Below, in pieces: positions 42,769-50,579 of a stretch of 64,000 nt of DNA. The stretch comes from Streptomyces xylophagus (lineage in GTDB: Bacteria; Actinomycetota; Actinomycetes; Streptomycetales; Streptomycetaceae), in assembly GCF_000716435.1 (NCBI RefSeq), contig NZ_JNWO01000004.1:62001-126000 (forward strand), given 5' to 3'. Position numbers and translations under genes: made by a program. Below the pieces are notes generated by a model. It was not told the origin of the DNA, made no database searches, and saw only the letters and a program-made list of their open reading frames with translations. Positions within the stretch are counted from its first letter, which is position 1. The number at the start of each line of letters is the position of its first letter.

Positions 42769-43407
42769 ATGGCAGACGGGACGCCACGTCGGTCCTACAA
42801 CTCCGAGGGGCGGCGGGAGGCCGCGCGCCGCAACCGTGCCGCGGTGCTGGAGGCCTGCCGCGAGCTGCTCTTCCGGGAGGGCTACCACGCCACGACCGTG
42901 CGCGCCGTGGCCGAACGGGCGGGTGTCTCCGCCGAGACGGTCTACAAGTCGTTCGGCGGCAAACCGGGCATGGTCAAGGCCCTGTGGGACATCACCCTGG
43001 CCGGAGACGACGAACCGGTTCCGATGGGGGACCGCCCCCAGGTCCAAGAGGTCCTGGCGACAAGGGAGTTGGGCACCAAATTCCGGCTCTACGCCGCGTA
43101 TGTGCGCGGCATCCATGAGCGGATCACCCCCCTCTTCGCCCTGCTGACCCAGGCGGGCCCCGACGTCGGCGAGGTCCTGGAGCTGGGTGAACAGGAGCGT
43201 CTGACCGGCGTCACCGCCTTCGTCACGCACCTGGCCGAGACCGGTGCGCTGGCCCCGCGAGCGGACCCCGCCCTTGTGGCGGACGCCGTCTGGGCGCTGG
43301 CCGGACCTCAGCTGTACACGCAGCTCACGGCGGGGCGGGGGTGGTCGGCGGACACGTACGAGGAGTGGCTGGCGGACACGCTGACCGCGACGCTCGCGCC
43401 GGGCTGA
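42769..43407 (+). CDS. TetR-family regulator
   Basis: The 212-aa protein has the TetR DNA-binding domain at about 18-65 (AARRNRAAVLEACRELLFREGYHATTVRAVAERAGVSAETVYKSFGGKPGMVKALWD) and a helical C-terminal domain. It is divergent from the MBL/cupin pair and very likely represses it through the palindrome at 42733. ATG 42769 is favoured because GGAGG (42755-42759) lies 9 nt before it; GTG 42763 is in frame but too close. Confidence 0.92.
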   Translation: MADGTPRRSYNSEGRREAARRNRAAVLEACRELLFREGYHATTVRAVAERAGVSAETVYKSFGGKPGMVKALWDITLAGDDEPVPMGDRPQVQEVLATRELGTKFRLYAAYVRGIHERITPLFALLTQAGPDVGEVLELGEQERLTGVTAFVTHLAETGALAPRADPALVADAVWALAGPQLYTQLTAGRGWSADTYEEWLADTLTATLAPG

Positions 43408-43418
43408 TCAGGAGCGGG

Positions 43419-44273
43419 TCACAGCCGCGCCGCCGTGCGGACCAGCCCCGCGAGGGCGAGGGACCTGCTGTGGGCCGGCCAGGCGATGTGGGTGACGACG
43501 GGGGGCGCGTCGGTCAGCGGGACGGCGGTGTGGCCGGCCCACAGCCAGGAGCGGGCGGAGTCGGGGAAGATCGCCACGGTGCGGCCGAGGGCGATCAGCT
43601 GGGCGAGCTGTGTCTGGTTGTGGATCTCGGGGCCCGGGCCCGGCGGGTAGACGCCATGGTTGGGCCAGCGGGCGAGCGGCAGGTCGGGGATGTCGGTGAC
43701 GTCGGCCAGGGACAGGGCCGGGTGCGCGGCGAGGGGGTGGCCGGCGGGCAGGACGGCGATCTGTCCCTCGGTCGTCAGCTCCTCGCTGTCGAACCCGGCG
43801 AGGGAGTTGAACGGGGCGTGCATGAGCGCCACATCCGCGCGGCCGTCGCGCAGCAGCTCCGGCTGCTCGCACATGCCGCACGGCAGCACCTCGATCTCGG
43901 CGGCGTCGGGCTCGGCGGCATAGGCGTCGAGGAGCTTCCGCAGCAGCTCGTGCGAGGCGGCGGCCTTGACCGCCAGGACCAGCCGGTTGCGCGGGCCGCC
44001 GGTGCCCCCGGCGCGACGGGTGCGGCGGGCGGCGGCGCTGGTCGCGTCGAGGGCGGCGCGGCCCTCGTGCAGCAGTACCTCTCCGGCGCCGGTCAGCCGG
44101 ACGCCCCGGCGGTTGCGCTCCAACAGGCTTACGCCGAGGCGCCGTTCGAGCTGCTGGATGGCCCGGGACAGCGGCGGCTGGGCCATGCCGAGACGTTCGG
44201 CGGCACGGCCGAAGTGCAGTTCCTCGGCCACGGCGACGAAGTACCTCAACTCGCGGGTCTCCAAGGTGTCCAC
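43419..44273 (-). CDS. LysR-family regulator
   Basis: The 284-aa protein has the LysR winged helix at residues 5-62 (LETRELRYFVAVAEELHFGRAAERLGMAQPPLSRAIQQLERRLGVSLLERNRRGVRLT) and a periplasmic-binding-like effector domain (about 90-284). It is divergent from an SDR gene, the standard LysR arrangement, with a T-N11-A palindrome between them. GTG at 44273 is where the domain begins; longer frames upstream lack the right composition. Confidence 0.92.
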   Translation of the reverse strand: MDTLETRELRYFVAVAEELHFGRAAERLGMAQPPLSRAIQQLERRLGVSLLERNRRGVRLTGAGEVLLHEGRAALDATSAAARRTRRAGGTGGPRNRLVLAVKAAASHELLRKLLDAYAAEPDAAEIEVLPCGMCEQPELLRDGRADVALMHAPFNSLAGFDSEELTTEGQIAVLPAGHPLAAHPALSLADVTDIPDLPLARWPNHGVYPPGPGPEIHNQTQLAQLIALGRTVAIFPDSARSWLWAGHTAVPLTDAPPVVTHIAWPAHSRSLALAGLVRTAARL

Positions 44274-44296
44274 GGCCCCAGCATAGTTCCCCGGTG

Positions 44297-44311
44297 ATAC
44301 CCGCCGGGTAT
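44297..44311. promoter_or_regulatory. LysR box ATACCC-GCC-GGGTAT
   Basis: A perfect 6-bp inverted repeat with a 3-nt spacer contains the T-N11-A core (T44298 to A44310) of LysR binding sites. It lies 23 nt before the LysR start and 58 nt before the SDR start. Confidence 0.65.
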
Positions 44312-44369
44312 GACAGGGCACCGCATCGGTGTTGGCCGCGCCGCTCGTCCCCGGGCGACCATCAACGGC

Positions 44370-45107
44370 ATGAGCGAAACGAAGATCGCGCTGGTCACCG
44401 GCGCGAACAAGGGAATCGGCTACGAGATCGCGGCCGGGCTGGGTGCCCTCGGCCACCGGGTCGGTGTGGGAGCCCGCGACAAGGCCCGGCGCGAGAGTGC
44501 CGTGGAGAAGCTGCGCGCCGCCGGGGTGGACGCGTTCGCGGTACCGCTGGACGTGACCGACGGACAGAGCGTCACCGACGCGGCCGAACTGATCGAACGG
44601 CAGGCCGGGCGCCTGGACGTCCTGGTCAACAACGCCGGCATCTCGGGAGACATGGACCCGGGATGGGTGCAGGACCCGACCACCCTCGACCTCGACCTGG
44701 TCCGCACGGTCGTGGAGACCAACGTCCTCGGTGTCGTCCGGGTGACCAACGCGATGCTGCCGCTGCTCCGGCGCTCCCCGTCGCCCCGCATCGTCAACGT
44801 CTCCAGCGCCGTCGCCTCCCTGACCCGGCAGGCGGACCCGGACATCGAGATCGGCCCGGTCATGGCGGCCTACGCGCCGTCCAAGACGTTCCTCAACGCC
44901 CTCACCGTGCAGTACGCACGCCAGTTCGCCGACACGAACATCCTCATCAACGCCGCCTGCCCGGGCCTGGTCGCCACCGACTTCACCGGCTTCCACGGCC
45001 CCCGCACCCCCGAACAGGGCGCGGCCACGGCGATCCGGCTCGCCACCCTGCCCGACGACGGCCCGACCGGCTCGTTCTTCGAGGACGACGGCGTCGTCCC
45101 CTGGTGA
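44370..45107 (+). CDS. short-chain dehydrogenase/reductase
   Basis: The 245-aa enzyme shows the classical SDR motifs: cofactor loop TGANKGIG near 10-17, NNAG near 88-91 (LDVLVNNAGISG), catalytic Ser in VNVSSAVAS and Y-x3-K in YAPSK. An RDKARR segment after the second strand suggests NADP(H). The substrate is unknown; carbonyl reductases of this size reduce small aldehydes or ketones. ATG 44370 matches the family start. It is divergent from the LysR gene and probably its target. Confidence 0.92.
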   Translation: MSETKIALVTGANKGIGYEIAAGLGALGHRVGVGARDKARRESAVEKLRAAGVDAFAVPLDVTDGQSVTDAAELIERQAGRLDVLVNNAGISGDMDPGWVQDPTTLDLDLVRTVVETNVLGVVRVTNAMLPLLRRSPSPRIVNVSSAVASLTRQADPDIEIGPVMAAYAPSKTFLNALTVQYARQFADTNILINAACPGLVATDFTGFHGPRTPEQGAATAIRLATLPDDGPTGSFFEDDGVVPW

Positions 45108-45125
45108 CCCCGTCCACAGCCGCCG

Positions 45126-45821
45126 TCACAGGCTCAGCAGCAGATCCCGTACGGCGGCGGGCCGGGACAGGAACGGGTGGTGGCCGGCGTCGAGTTCGAC
45201 GACCTTGCCCGCCCGCCGGGCGAACTCGCGCTGCAGCCGCGCCGGGGTACCCCGGTCCTGAGCACAGACGAGGTACGTCGAGGGAACCTGCTGCCATGCG
45301 GCCGCCCCGACCGGCTCACCGGTGACCCGCACGCTCTGCCGGGCGAGATGGTCGGCCGCCTCCACCTGGTCCTCGGGGTCGCAGTCCTGGAGGAACGTGT
45401 CCACGAGCAGCTCCGGGCGGACCCCGAACGTACCGGCACCGGGGTCGATGTCGAGGAACGGGGCGGGGGTGCCGTCCCCGAACTCCGAGAGGCTCTGCCC
45501 GACTTCGGGCAGGTAACTGGAGATCAGCAGCAGGTGCCGTACCGCCTCGATGCCGGCGGCGGCTTCCGCGGTGACGATGCCGCCGTAGCTGTGGGCGACC
45601 ACGACGGTCGGCTCGTCACTGTCCCGGAGCACCTGCCGTACGGCGGCGACATCCTCGGCCAGTCCCGGACCGCCGACACCGCCGGGCGGCCCCGTCTCAC
45701 CGCAGCTCGGCAGCGCCGGGGCCACGCTCGGCACCCCGCGCTCCTGCAACAGCCCGGCGGTGCGGTGCCACCACCACGACCCGTCACGGACGCACGCCCC
45801 ATGCACGAACACGACCCTCAT
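45126..45821 (-). CDS. alpha/beta hydrolase
   Basis: The 231-aa protein has the hydrolase fold: FVHGACVRDGSWWW (oxyanion region), nucleophile elbow AHSYGG, Asp in LVCAQDRGTP and catalytic His in LDAGHHPFLSRP. It resembles small esterases of the salicylate-esterase/hydroxynitrile-lyase type. ATG 45821 follows GGAGG at 5 nt; the upstream GTG and ATG are not needed. It is divergent from the TetR gene at 45903 and probably its target. Confidence 0.88.
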   Translation of the reverse strand: MRVVFVHGACVRDGSWWWHRTAGLLQERGVPSVAPALPSCGETGPPGGVGGPGLAEDVAAVRQVLRDSDEPTVVVAHSYGGIVTAEAAAGIEAVRHLLLISSYLPEVGQSLSEFGDGTPAPFLDIDPGAGTFGVRPELLVDTFLQDCDPEDQVEAADHLARQSVRVTGEPVGAAAWQQVPSTYLVCAQDRGTPARLQREFARRAGKVVELDAGHHPFLSRPAAVRDLLLSL

Positions 45822-45902
45822 CGCTGCCTCCATCACGTCCGGCCCTGCCTGACTCTGCCGTCGACGTTAGACGTAGTGGTTGTTACGTGAAAAAGTGAGG
45901 CC

Positions 45903-46475
45903 ATGGGCAGACGGCCGCAACCGCACATCAAGGAGAAGCTGCTCGACGCCTGCGCCGATCACGCCCTGGCACACGGCCTCCCCGACCGCCTCGAACCGCT
46001 GGCCGGCGCCACCGGCACCTCGGCCCGCATGCTGATCTACCACTTCGGCACCCGCGACGCCTTGTTGCGGGCCGTCCTGGGACGCGCCCGGCAACGCCAG
46101 CTCGACACCTTCGGCGACCTCCTGCGAGTACGGCCCGACGAGCCGTACCCGGTCACGCTGAACCGCGCGTGGACGGCCATCACCGGCCCGGACGGGCAGC
46201 CGTATCTGCGGATGTTCGGGCGGCTGCGCGAGAGCGCGGAGCAGCGGTTGTGGCCCGACTTCCGGCGCGCCGCGACGACCGACTGGCTCGGGCCGCTGGA
46301 GGACGGCCTGCGCAGCATCGGCCGGCCGGAACTCGCGACGCTCGTTCTCGCCGTCATCCGCGGCCTCCTCATGGACCTCGACGCGACCGGCGACACCGCC
46401 CGCACCGACCGGGCCTTCCACGACTTCCTCGACACGCTCGAGCACCTGCCCGACGGCCCCGGCCCCGGCGCGTAG
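45903..46475 (+). CDS. TetR-family regulator
   Basis: The 190-aa protein has a TetR-type DNA-binding segment (LLDACADHALAHGLPDRLEPLAGATGTSARMLIYHFGTRDALLRAVLG, about 14-60) and a helical C-terminal domain typical of TetR_C regulators. It is divergent from the hydrolase at 45126. An ACGTA-N8-TACGT inverted repeat (45871-45888) in the gap could be its operator. The ATG 45903 follows GTGAGG. Confidence 0.85.
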   Translation: MGRRPQPHIKEKLLDACADHALAHGLPDRLEPLAGATGTSARMLIYHFGTRDALLRAVLGRARQRQLDTFGDLLRVRPDEPYPVTLNRAWTAITGPDGQPYLRMFGRLRESAEQRLWPDFRRAATTDWLGPLEDGLRSIGRPELATLVLAVIRGLLMDLDATGDTARTDRAFHDFLDTLEHLPDGPGPGA

Positions 46476-46502
46476 CTTCCCCGCCGATCCGTCCCCGCCG
46501 AT

Positions 46503-46919
46503 CCGCCGCCAGGTCAATCCGAAGCCCCGCCTGTTCCGGATTCGTCCGCCCTCGCCTGGGCCGGTACGGCGCTGTGGGCGGTCGGGATCGGCTTCGAGGC
46601 GGTCGGGGACGCCCAGTTGGCCCGCTTCCGGGGCGATCCCGCCAACCGGGGCTTGATCATGGACCGGGGCCTGTGGGCATGGACCCGGCACCCCGACTAC
46701 TTCGGCGACTTCTGCGTGTGGTGGGGCCTGTTCCTGCCCGCCTGCGACTCCCCGGCGGCAGCAGCCGTGTCCGTGGTCTCGCCGGTGGTGATGAGCCTGC
46801 TGCTGGAACGGCACATGGCCGACCGACCCGGATACGCCGAGTACAAGGCCCGTACGAGCGGCTTCTTCCTACGACCGTCGCGCCCAAAAGCGCAGAGCGA
46901 ACAGAGGGCACCGGCATGA
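46503..46919 (+). pseudogene. DUF1295 membrane protein, N-terminal half missing
   Basis: The frame beginning PPPGQSEAPPVPDSSALAWAG runs in the sense ALWAVGIGFEAVGDAQLARFRGDPANRGLIMDRGLWAWTRHPDYFGDFCVWWGLFLPACDS, the C-terminal half of the DUF1295/steroid-5-alpha-reductase-like family with its WAWTRHPDYFGD motif. The first half (several membrane helices) is absent and the frame abuts the TetR stop at 46475. No normal start exists; an internal TTG (46617) gives 100 aa. A deletion fused the tail to the regulator's 3' side. The stop overlaps the ATG of the next gene. Confidence 0.75.
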
Positions 46920-47704
46920 CGGACGCCCGGTTGTCGGGAGAGGATCGCCTCCGTGACCCGCGCGAAGCGGAACGCGCGGGCCGGAACAGGGGGCGCACCG
47001 GAGTGCAGTGGGACAAGACCGAGTCGCCCGAAAGCCCGCTGCTCCTTCAACACCGCCCGACCCGCCCCCGCGCGGCCGTTCTCGTCCTGCACGGCGGCCA
47101 GGCGACGAGCCACCGCCCCGCCCGGCCCTGGCAGCTCGCCGCGCTCCGGATGAACCCCGTCGCGCGGGCGGTGTCCGCCGCGCTGCCGCCCGAGGACGTC
47201 CTGATCGCCCGGGTCCGCTACCGCGTCCGCGGCTGGAACGACGACCGCGCCGATCCGGCACGGGACACCCTCCGGGCACTGGACGACCTCGCCGAACTGA
47301 CCGGCCCCCTGCCCACCGTGCTGCTCGGCCACTCCATGGGCGGCCGGGCCGCTCTCCGCGCCGCCGGTCACCCACAGGTCCACGGAGTGGTCGCCCTCGC
47401 GCCCTGGTGGCCACCGGGCGAACCGGTCGACCAGACCGCCGGCCGGCACATCGTCGCCCTGCACGGCGACCACGACCACGTCACCTCGCCCACCGAGACG
47501 GCCGACTGCGTACGCCGGGCACGGGGGACTGCGGCGCAGGCCGGGATGGCCGTCATCGGGGGCGGCAACCACGCGATGCTGCGCCGCCACGCCTTCTGGC
47601 ACCGCACGGCCGCGGCCCTGGTCGCCCATCTGCTCGACCCCGGCGGCACACCGGACCCCCTGCCCGAGGAGTGTTACGGGACAGGGGACTTCCCCGTGCT
47701 CTGA
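46916..47704 (+). CDS. alpha/beta hydrolase (dienelactone-hydrolase-like)
   Basis: The 262-aa protein has the hydrolase pattern: AAVLVLHGGQATS with the oxyanion motif near 55-62, nucleophile elbow GHSMGG near 142-147, Asp in LHGDHDHVTSP and catalytic His in GGGNHAMLRRH. The substrate is unknown. ATG 46916 overlaps the stop of the DUF1295 remnant. The C-terminal coding region has a partial duplicate downstream (47710-47753). Confidence 0.86.
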   Translation: MTDARLSGEDRLRDPREAERAGRNRGRTGVQWDKTESPESPLLLQHRPTRPRAAVLVLHGGQATSHRPARPWQLAALRMNPVARAVSAALPPEDVLIARVRYRVRGWNDDRADPARDTLRALDDLAELTGPLPTVLLGHSMGGRAALRAAGHPQVHGVVALAPWWPPGEPVDQTAGRHIVALHGDHDHVTSPTETADCVRRARGTAAQAGMAVIGGGNHAMLRRHAFWHRTAAALVAHLLDPGGTPDPLPEECYGTGDFPVL

Positions 47705-47753
47705 GGGGTCGGCGGCCCACCGGATCGATCCCCTGCCCGAGGAGCCCTACGGC
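47642..47753. repeat. diverged tandem duplication at hydrolase 3' end
   Basis: About 40 bases at 47642-47681 (GGCGGCACACCGGACCCCCT then GCCCGAGGAG...ACGG) recur with changes at 47710-47753 (GGCGGCCCACCGGATCGATC then CCCTGCCCGAGGAG...ACGG). The second copy sits past the stop codon and overlaps the YihY remnant. It marks a rearrangement point. Confidence 0.6.
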
Positions 47754-47759
47754 ACGGTC

Positions 47760-48132
47760 GGCTCCGCCGCACTCCGCCGCACTCCGCACACGGAGGCCCG
47801 CGTCCTTGGACACCTCCGCCGCGAACTGCGCCCCCGTCAGCAGCGCCAGGTTCGACAGCCACAGCCGGACCGGGAAGGCGACGATGCCGGAGAGCGAGCC
47901 GTACAGCCTGCTGCAGGCGCCGAGGGTCGAGGCGTACGACGAGAAGCCCGCGGAGACGGCCGGCGAGAGCGCGGCGGCCAGTGCGCCGCCGGGCAGGGTC
48001 GTAGACACCGCCGAACGCGTCCTCGTCCCCGAGAGCCACCCGCCCCACCAACTCCTCCAGGCCGGGCCCCGCCGGTTCGTTCCTGCCGATATGTACTGCT
48101 TCTTTCACCAAGGGTCTCCACGGTCGGGACAT
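47760..48132 (-). pseudogene. chimeric remnant: SigK-like N-terminus joined to YihY/BrkB C-terminus
   Basis: Reading leftward from 48132, MSRPWRPLVKEAVHIGRNEP...GLEELVGRVALGDEDAFGGVYD matches the beginning of an ECF sigma factor of the SigK type. Near 48000 the sense moves to another frame, STTLPGGALAAALSPAVSAGFSSYASTLGACSRLYGSLSGIVAFPVRLWLSNLALLTGAQFAAEVSKDA, the C-terminal membrane end of YihY/BrkB family proteins. Neither gene is complete: sigma regions 2-4 and the first two-thirds of YihY are missing. A deletion joining two genes is the simplest explanation. Confidence 0.75.
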
Positions 48133-48186
48133 GTCCTGACGTAATCCGTTCCCGTGGGGACCTTGGACTGGATACGGCGGCCACGA

Positions 48187-48215
48187 CCCGGGTGGTAAAG
48201 CTGTTACCACCCGGG
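48187..48215. promoter_or_regulatory. long palindrome with TGGTAA/TTACCA core
   Basis: A perfect 12-bp arm CCCGGGTGGTAA is mirrored by TTACCACCCGGG across the spacer AGCTG. It lies 54 nt before the start of the SigK remnant. It may be an operator or a hairpin; no T-run follows. Confidence 0.5.
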
Positions 48216-48530
48216 GTCCTGGCGGCTGACGCGCTCCTCGGAGGAAGATCAGGCACGCGAAGGAACCGGCGGGTTCGTCGACCACGGTCGTCGGGCCTTC
48301 ATGACGTGGGGCTACGGCGCCGCCCTGCGCACGGCACCCGGGCCGAGGGCGCCGATCTCGGCGCCGGACGGGGCACCGCATCCGCCGTGCTCCGTGCTCC
48401 CGGCATCCCCCCGGCCACAGCACGACCGCCCCCCGTCGACCGACAGTGCGCTCCTCAACTGCCCGTGCACGAGGGGTCGTTGGACGTGCGGCCAGCCAGA
48501 GATGCCCCATGGCGCCGCCGTCAGGACCGG

Positions 48531-48570
48531 TCGGCCTTGAAGCAGAGAAGTCGGTCCTGAAGCAGAGAAA
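48531..48570. repeat. 20-nt tandem duplication in kinase leader
   Basis: TCGGCCTTGAAGCAGAGAAG (48531-48550) is followed by TCGGTCCTGAAGCAGAGAAA (48551-48570). The second unit runs into the ribosome-binding site of the kinase gene. Both contain TGAAGCAGAGAA. Confidence 0.75.
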
Positions 48571-48581
48571 AGGAACCCACG

Positions 48582-50492
48582 GTGTCCGACGAAGGACGGC
48601 TGATCGCCGACCGCTACCGCATCCTCGACCGGATCGGCCGAGGCGGCATGGCCACCGTGTGGCGCGCCCGCGACGAACTCCTCGGCCGCCAGGTCGCCGT
48701 CAAGAAGCTCCATCCCCAGCCGCATCTCGACACCGACGCACTCGACACCCTCTTCGAACGTGCCCGCCGCGAGGCCCGCAGCGCCGCCCGGATCAGCCAC
48801 CCCAATGTCGTCGTCGTCCACGACGTCGTGGACGACGAGGGCCTGCCCGTCATCGTCATGGAGTACGTGCCGTCCACCACCCTCGCCGACCTGGTCAAGG
48901 AGCACGGCCCGGTCCCGCCCGAGGAGGCCGCCAGGATCGGCCGTCGCATGCTCGCCGCGTTACGGGCGGCGCACCGGGCCGGAATCCTGCACCGGGACGT
49001 GAAGCCGGCGAACGTGCTGCTCGCCGAGGACGGCCGAGTCGTCCTCACCGACTTCGGCATCGCCCAGGCCGCCGAGACCTCGGCGCTCACCCGCACCGGC
49101 CAGTTGGTGGGGTCGGTCGACTTCATGGCCCCCGAGCGTCTCGTCGGCGCCAAGCCGGGCCCGGAGGCCGACCTGTGGGCACTGGGCGCCACGCTGTTCC
49201 AGGCGGTGGACGGGCGCTCACCGTTCCTCCGGGACACCGTGACGGAGACGATGTACGCCATCGCCATGGAACCGGCCCCCGAGGTCCGGGGCGCCGGCCC
49301 GCTGACCCCGCTGATCCAGGGTCTGCTCGCCCCCAGACCGGCCGACCGCATATCGGCCGAGGACGCGGAACGCCTCTTGCGGACGGTGGGCGCCGACCCG
49401 CGACGGACACACCGAGCGGGCTACCCCCCGACTCCGCCTGCCGCGACCGCTCCGCCTGCCGGCACCATTCCGCCTGCCGCGACCACTCCGCCCGCCGCCA
49501 CCGTTCCGCCTGTCGCCACAACGGCGCCCGCCGACACTCCGGCTACGGCGGCGAAGCCGGCCCTGAGTCCGGTTCCGGCCCCGAGTTCAGAGCCGGCCCA
49601 GAGCCCGGACCCGGACCCGGACCCGGACCCGGACCCAGAGCCGGACCCGGGGCCGGACCCGGGGCCCAGAACACCCGAGGCATCCGCTGCCGACCTGGCG
49701 GCGGAACCCCCGAAGCCGGCCACGACAGCCCCGCAGGCGCGTCGGCCCTCCGGCCGAACGGGCCGCGCGAAGAAGCCGGCCGTGCTGGCCGCCGTGGCCG
49801 CCGTGGTCGCCACGGCGGCACTGCTCACGACCTCGTCGCTGATCGACAGGACGGGGGAGAAGAACACCGGCAACACCCGAGCGTCGGCCGGCTCGCTGCC
49901 CGCCGGCGGTACCACGCCGCCGCCGTCCGCGGACACGCCGACAGCCTCTCCCGTCTCCTCCTCAACCTCACCGTCGAGTTCTACGAGCGCCGACACCACG
50001 TCGGCGACGACGCGCAAGCCCTCACAGGAGTCGACGCCCAAGGCCGGACAGGAGGATTCCGGCACGCAACCCGGAGCCGAGAGCCCGTCCACGGGCAGCG
50101 GATCCGGATCGTCGGCCGCCCCGACCGGCCATGCCCTGGTCGTACCCGCCACGGAGAAGTGCCTGAGCGGCGGCGCCGGGACCGAGGGGACACAGCTGGT
50201 CCAGGCCACATGCGACGACTCCGCGACGCAGCGATGGCTCATCGGATCGGACGGGACCTTCCGGTCGGCGGGGAAGTGCATGACCGTGGCCGGAGGGGCG
50301 TCCGCCGACCGGACCGAGATCCAACTGACCGGGTGCGACGGCGATGCCGCCCAGCGATTCCACTTCTCCGGTACGGAACTGCTGGCCGATCAGTCACAGA
50401 AATGCGTCACCATTTTCGGCGGCACGAGCGGAACGGTCGTAGTCCTTTGGGAGTGCGACAACTGGGACAACCAGACCTGGATGATCCGATGA
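48582..50492 (+). CDS. Ser/Thr protein kinase with extracellular ricin-type lectin domain
   Basis: The 636-aa protein has a Hanks-type kinase domain at about 10-265: glycine loop GRGGMATVW (19-27), Lys41 (VAVKK), catalytic HRD at 137-139 (HRDVKPANV), DFG at 157-159 and APE at 183-185. A Pro/Thr/Ala-rich linker contains PDPDPDPDPEPDPGPDPGP (about 345-365). One membrane helix is near 398-421 (PAVLAAVAAVVATAALLTTSS). A Ser/Thr-rich stalk leads to a RICIN beta-trefoil at about 515-636 with repeated Q-x-W/F motifs (TQRWLI, AQRFHF, NQTWMIR) and paired cysteines. It would sense sugars or cell-wall polymers outside and phosphorylate proteins inside. GTG 48582 follows AAAGGAA. Confidence 0.93.
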   Translation: MSDEGRLIADRYRILDRIGRGGMATVWRARDELLGRQVAVKKLHPQPHLDTDALDTLFERARREARSAARISHPNVVVVHDVVDDEGLPVIVMEYVPSTTLADLVKEHGPVPPEEAARIGRRMLAALRAAHRAGILHRDVKPANVLLAEDGRVVLTDFGIAQAAETSALTRTGQLVGSVDFMAPERLVGAKPGPEADLWALGATLFQAVDGRSPFLRDTVTETMYAIAMEPAPEVRGAGPLTPLIQGLLAPRPADRISAEDAERLLRTVGADPRRTHRAGYPPTPPAATAPPAGTIPPAATTPPAATVPPVATTAPADTPATAAKPALSPVPAPSSEPAQSPDPDPDPDPDPEPDPGPDPGPRTPEASAADLAAEPPKPATTAPQARRPSGRTGRAKKPAVLAAVAAVVATAALLTTSSLIDRTGEKNTGNTRASAGSLPAGGTTPPPSADTPTASPVSSSTSPSSSTSADTTSATTRKPSQESTPKAGQEDSGTQPGAESPSTGSGSGSSAAPTGHALVVPATEKCLSGGAGTEGTQLVQATCDDSATQRWLIGSDGTFRSAGKCMTVAGGASADRTEIQLTGCDGDAAQRFHFSGTELLADQSQKCVTIFGGTSGTVVVLWECDNWDNQTWMIR

Positions 50493-50579
50493 CCCACGTC
50501 CCCGTCCCCTGTAACGAATGCGTCGTGCGGCCGCGGAAAGCTTCGTGTCGTCCGCGGCCTCGGGACGACGATTGCCCGC

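Larger units (their letters stand above)
48133..48581. other. intergenic interval before the kinase
   Basis: No convincing gene in 449 bases. It holds a 29-bp inverted repeat (48187-48215), which may belong to the promoter of the SigK remnant, and a 20-nt tandem duplication (48531-48570) just before the kinase ribosome-binding site AAAGGAA. Confidence 0.5.

Noticed and set aside
47901..47913. GTACAGCCTGCTG, resembling the two-component palindrome
   Set aside because: Only the left part matches, the right arm is missing, and it lies in the YihY-derived coding remnant.
49600..49680. Asp-Pro repeat DNA in the kinase gene as a regulatory minisatellite
   Set aside because: It is imperfect and encodes a linker common in membrane kinases.
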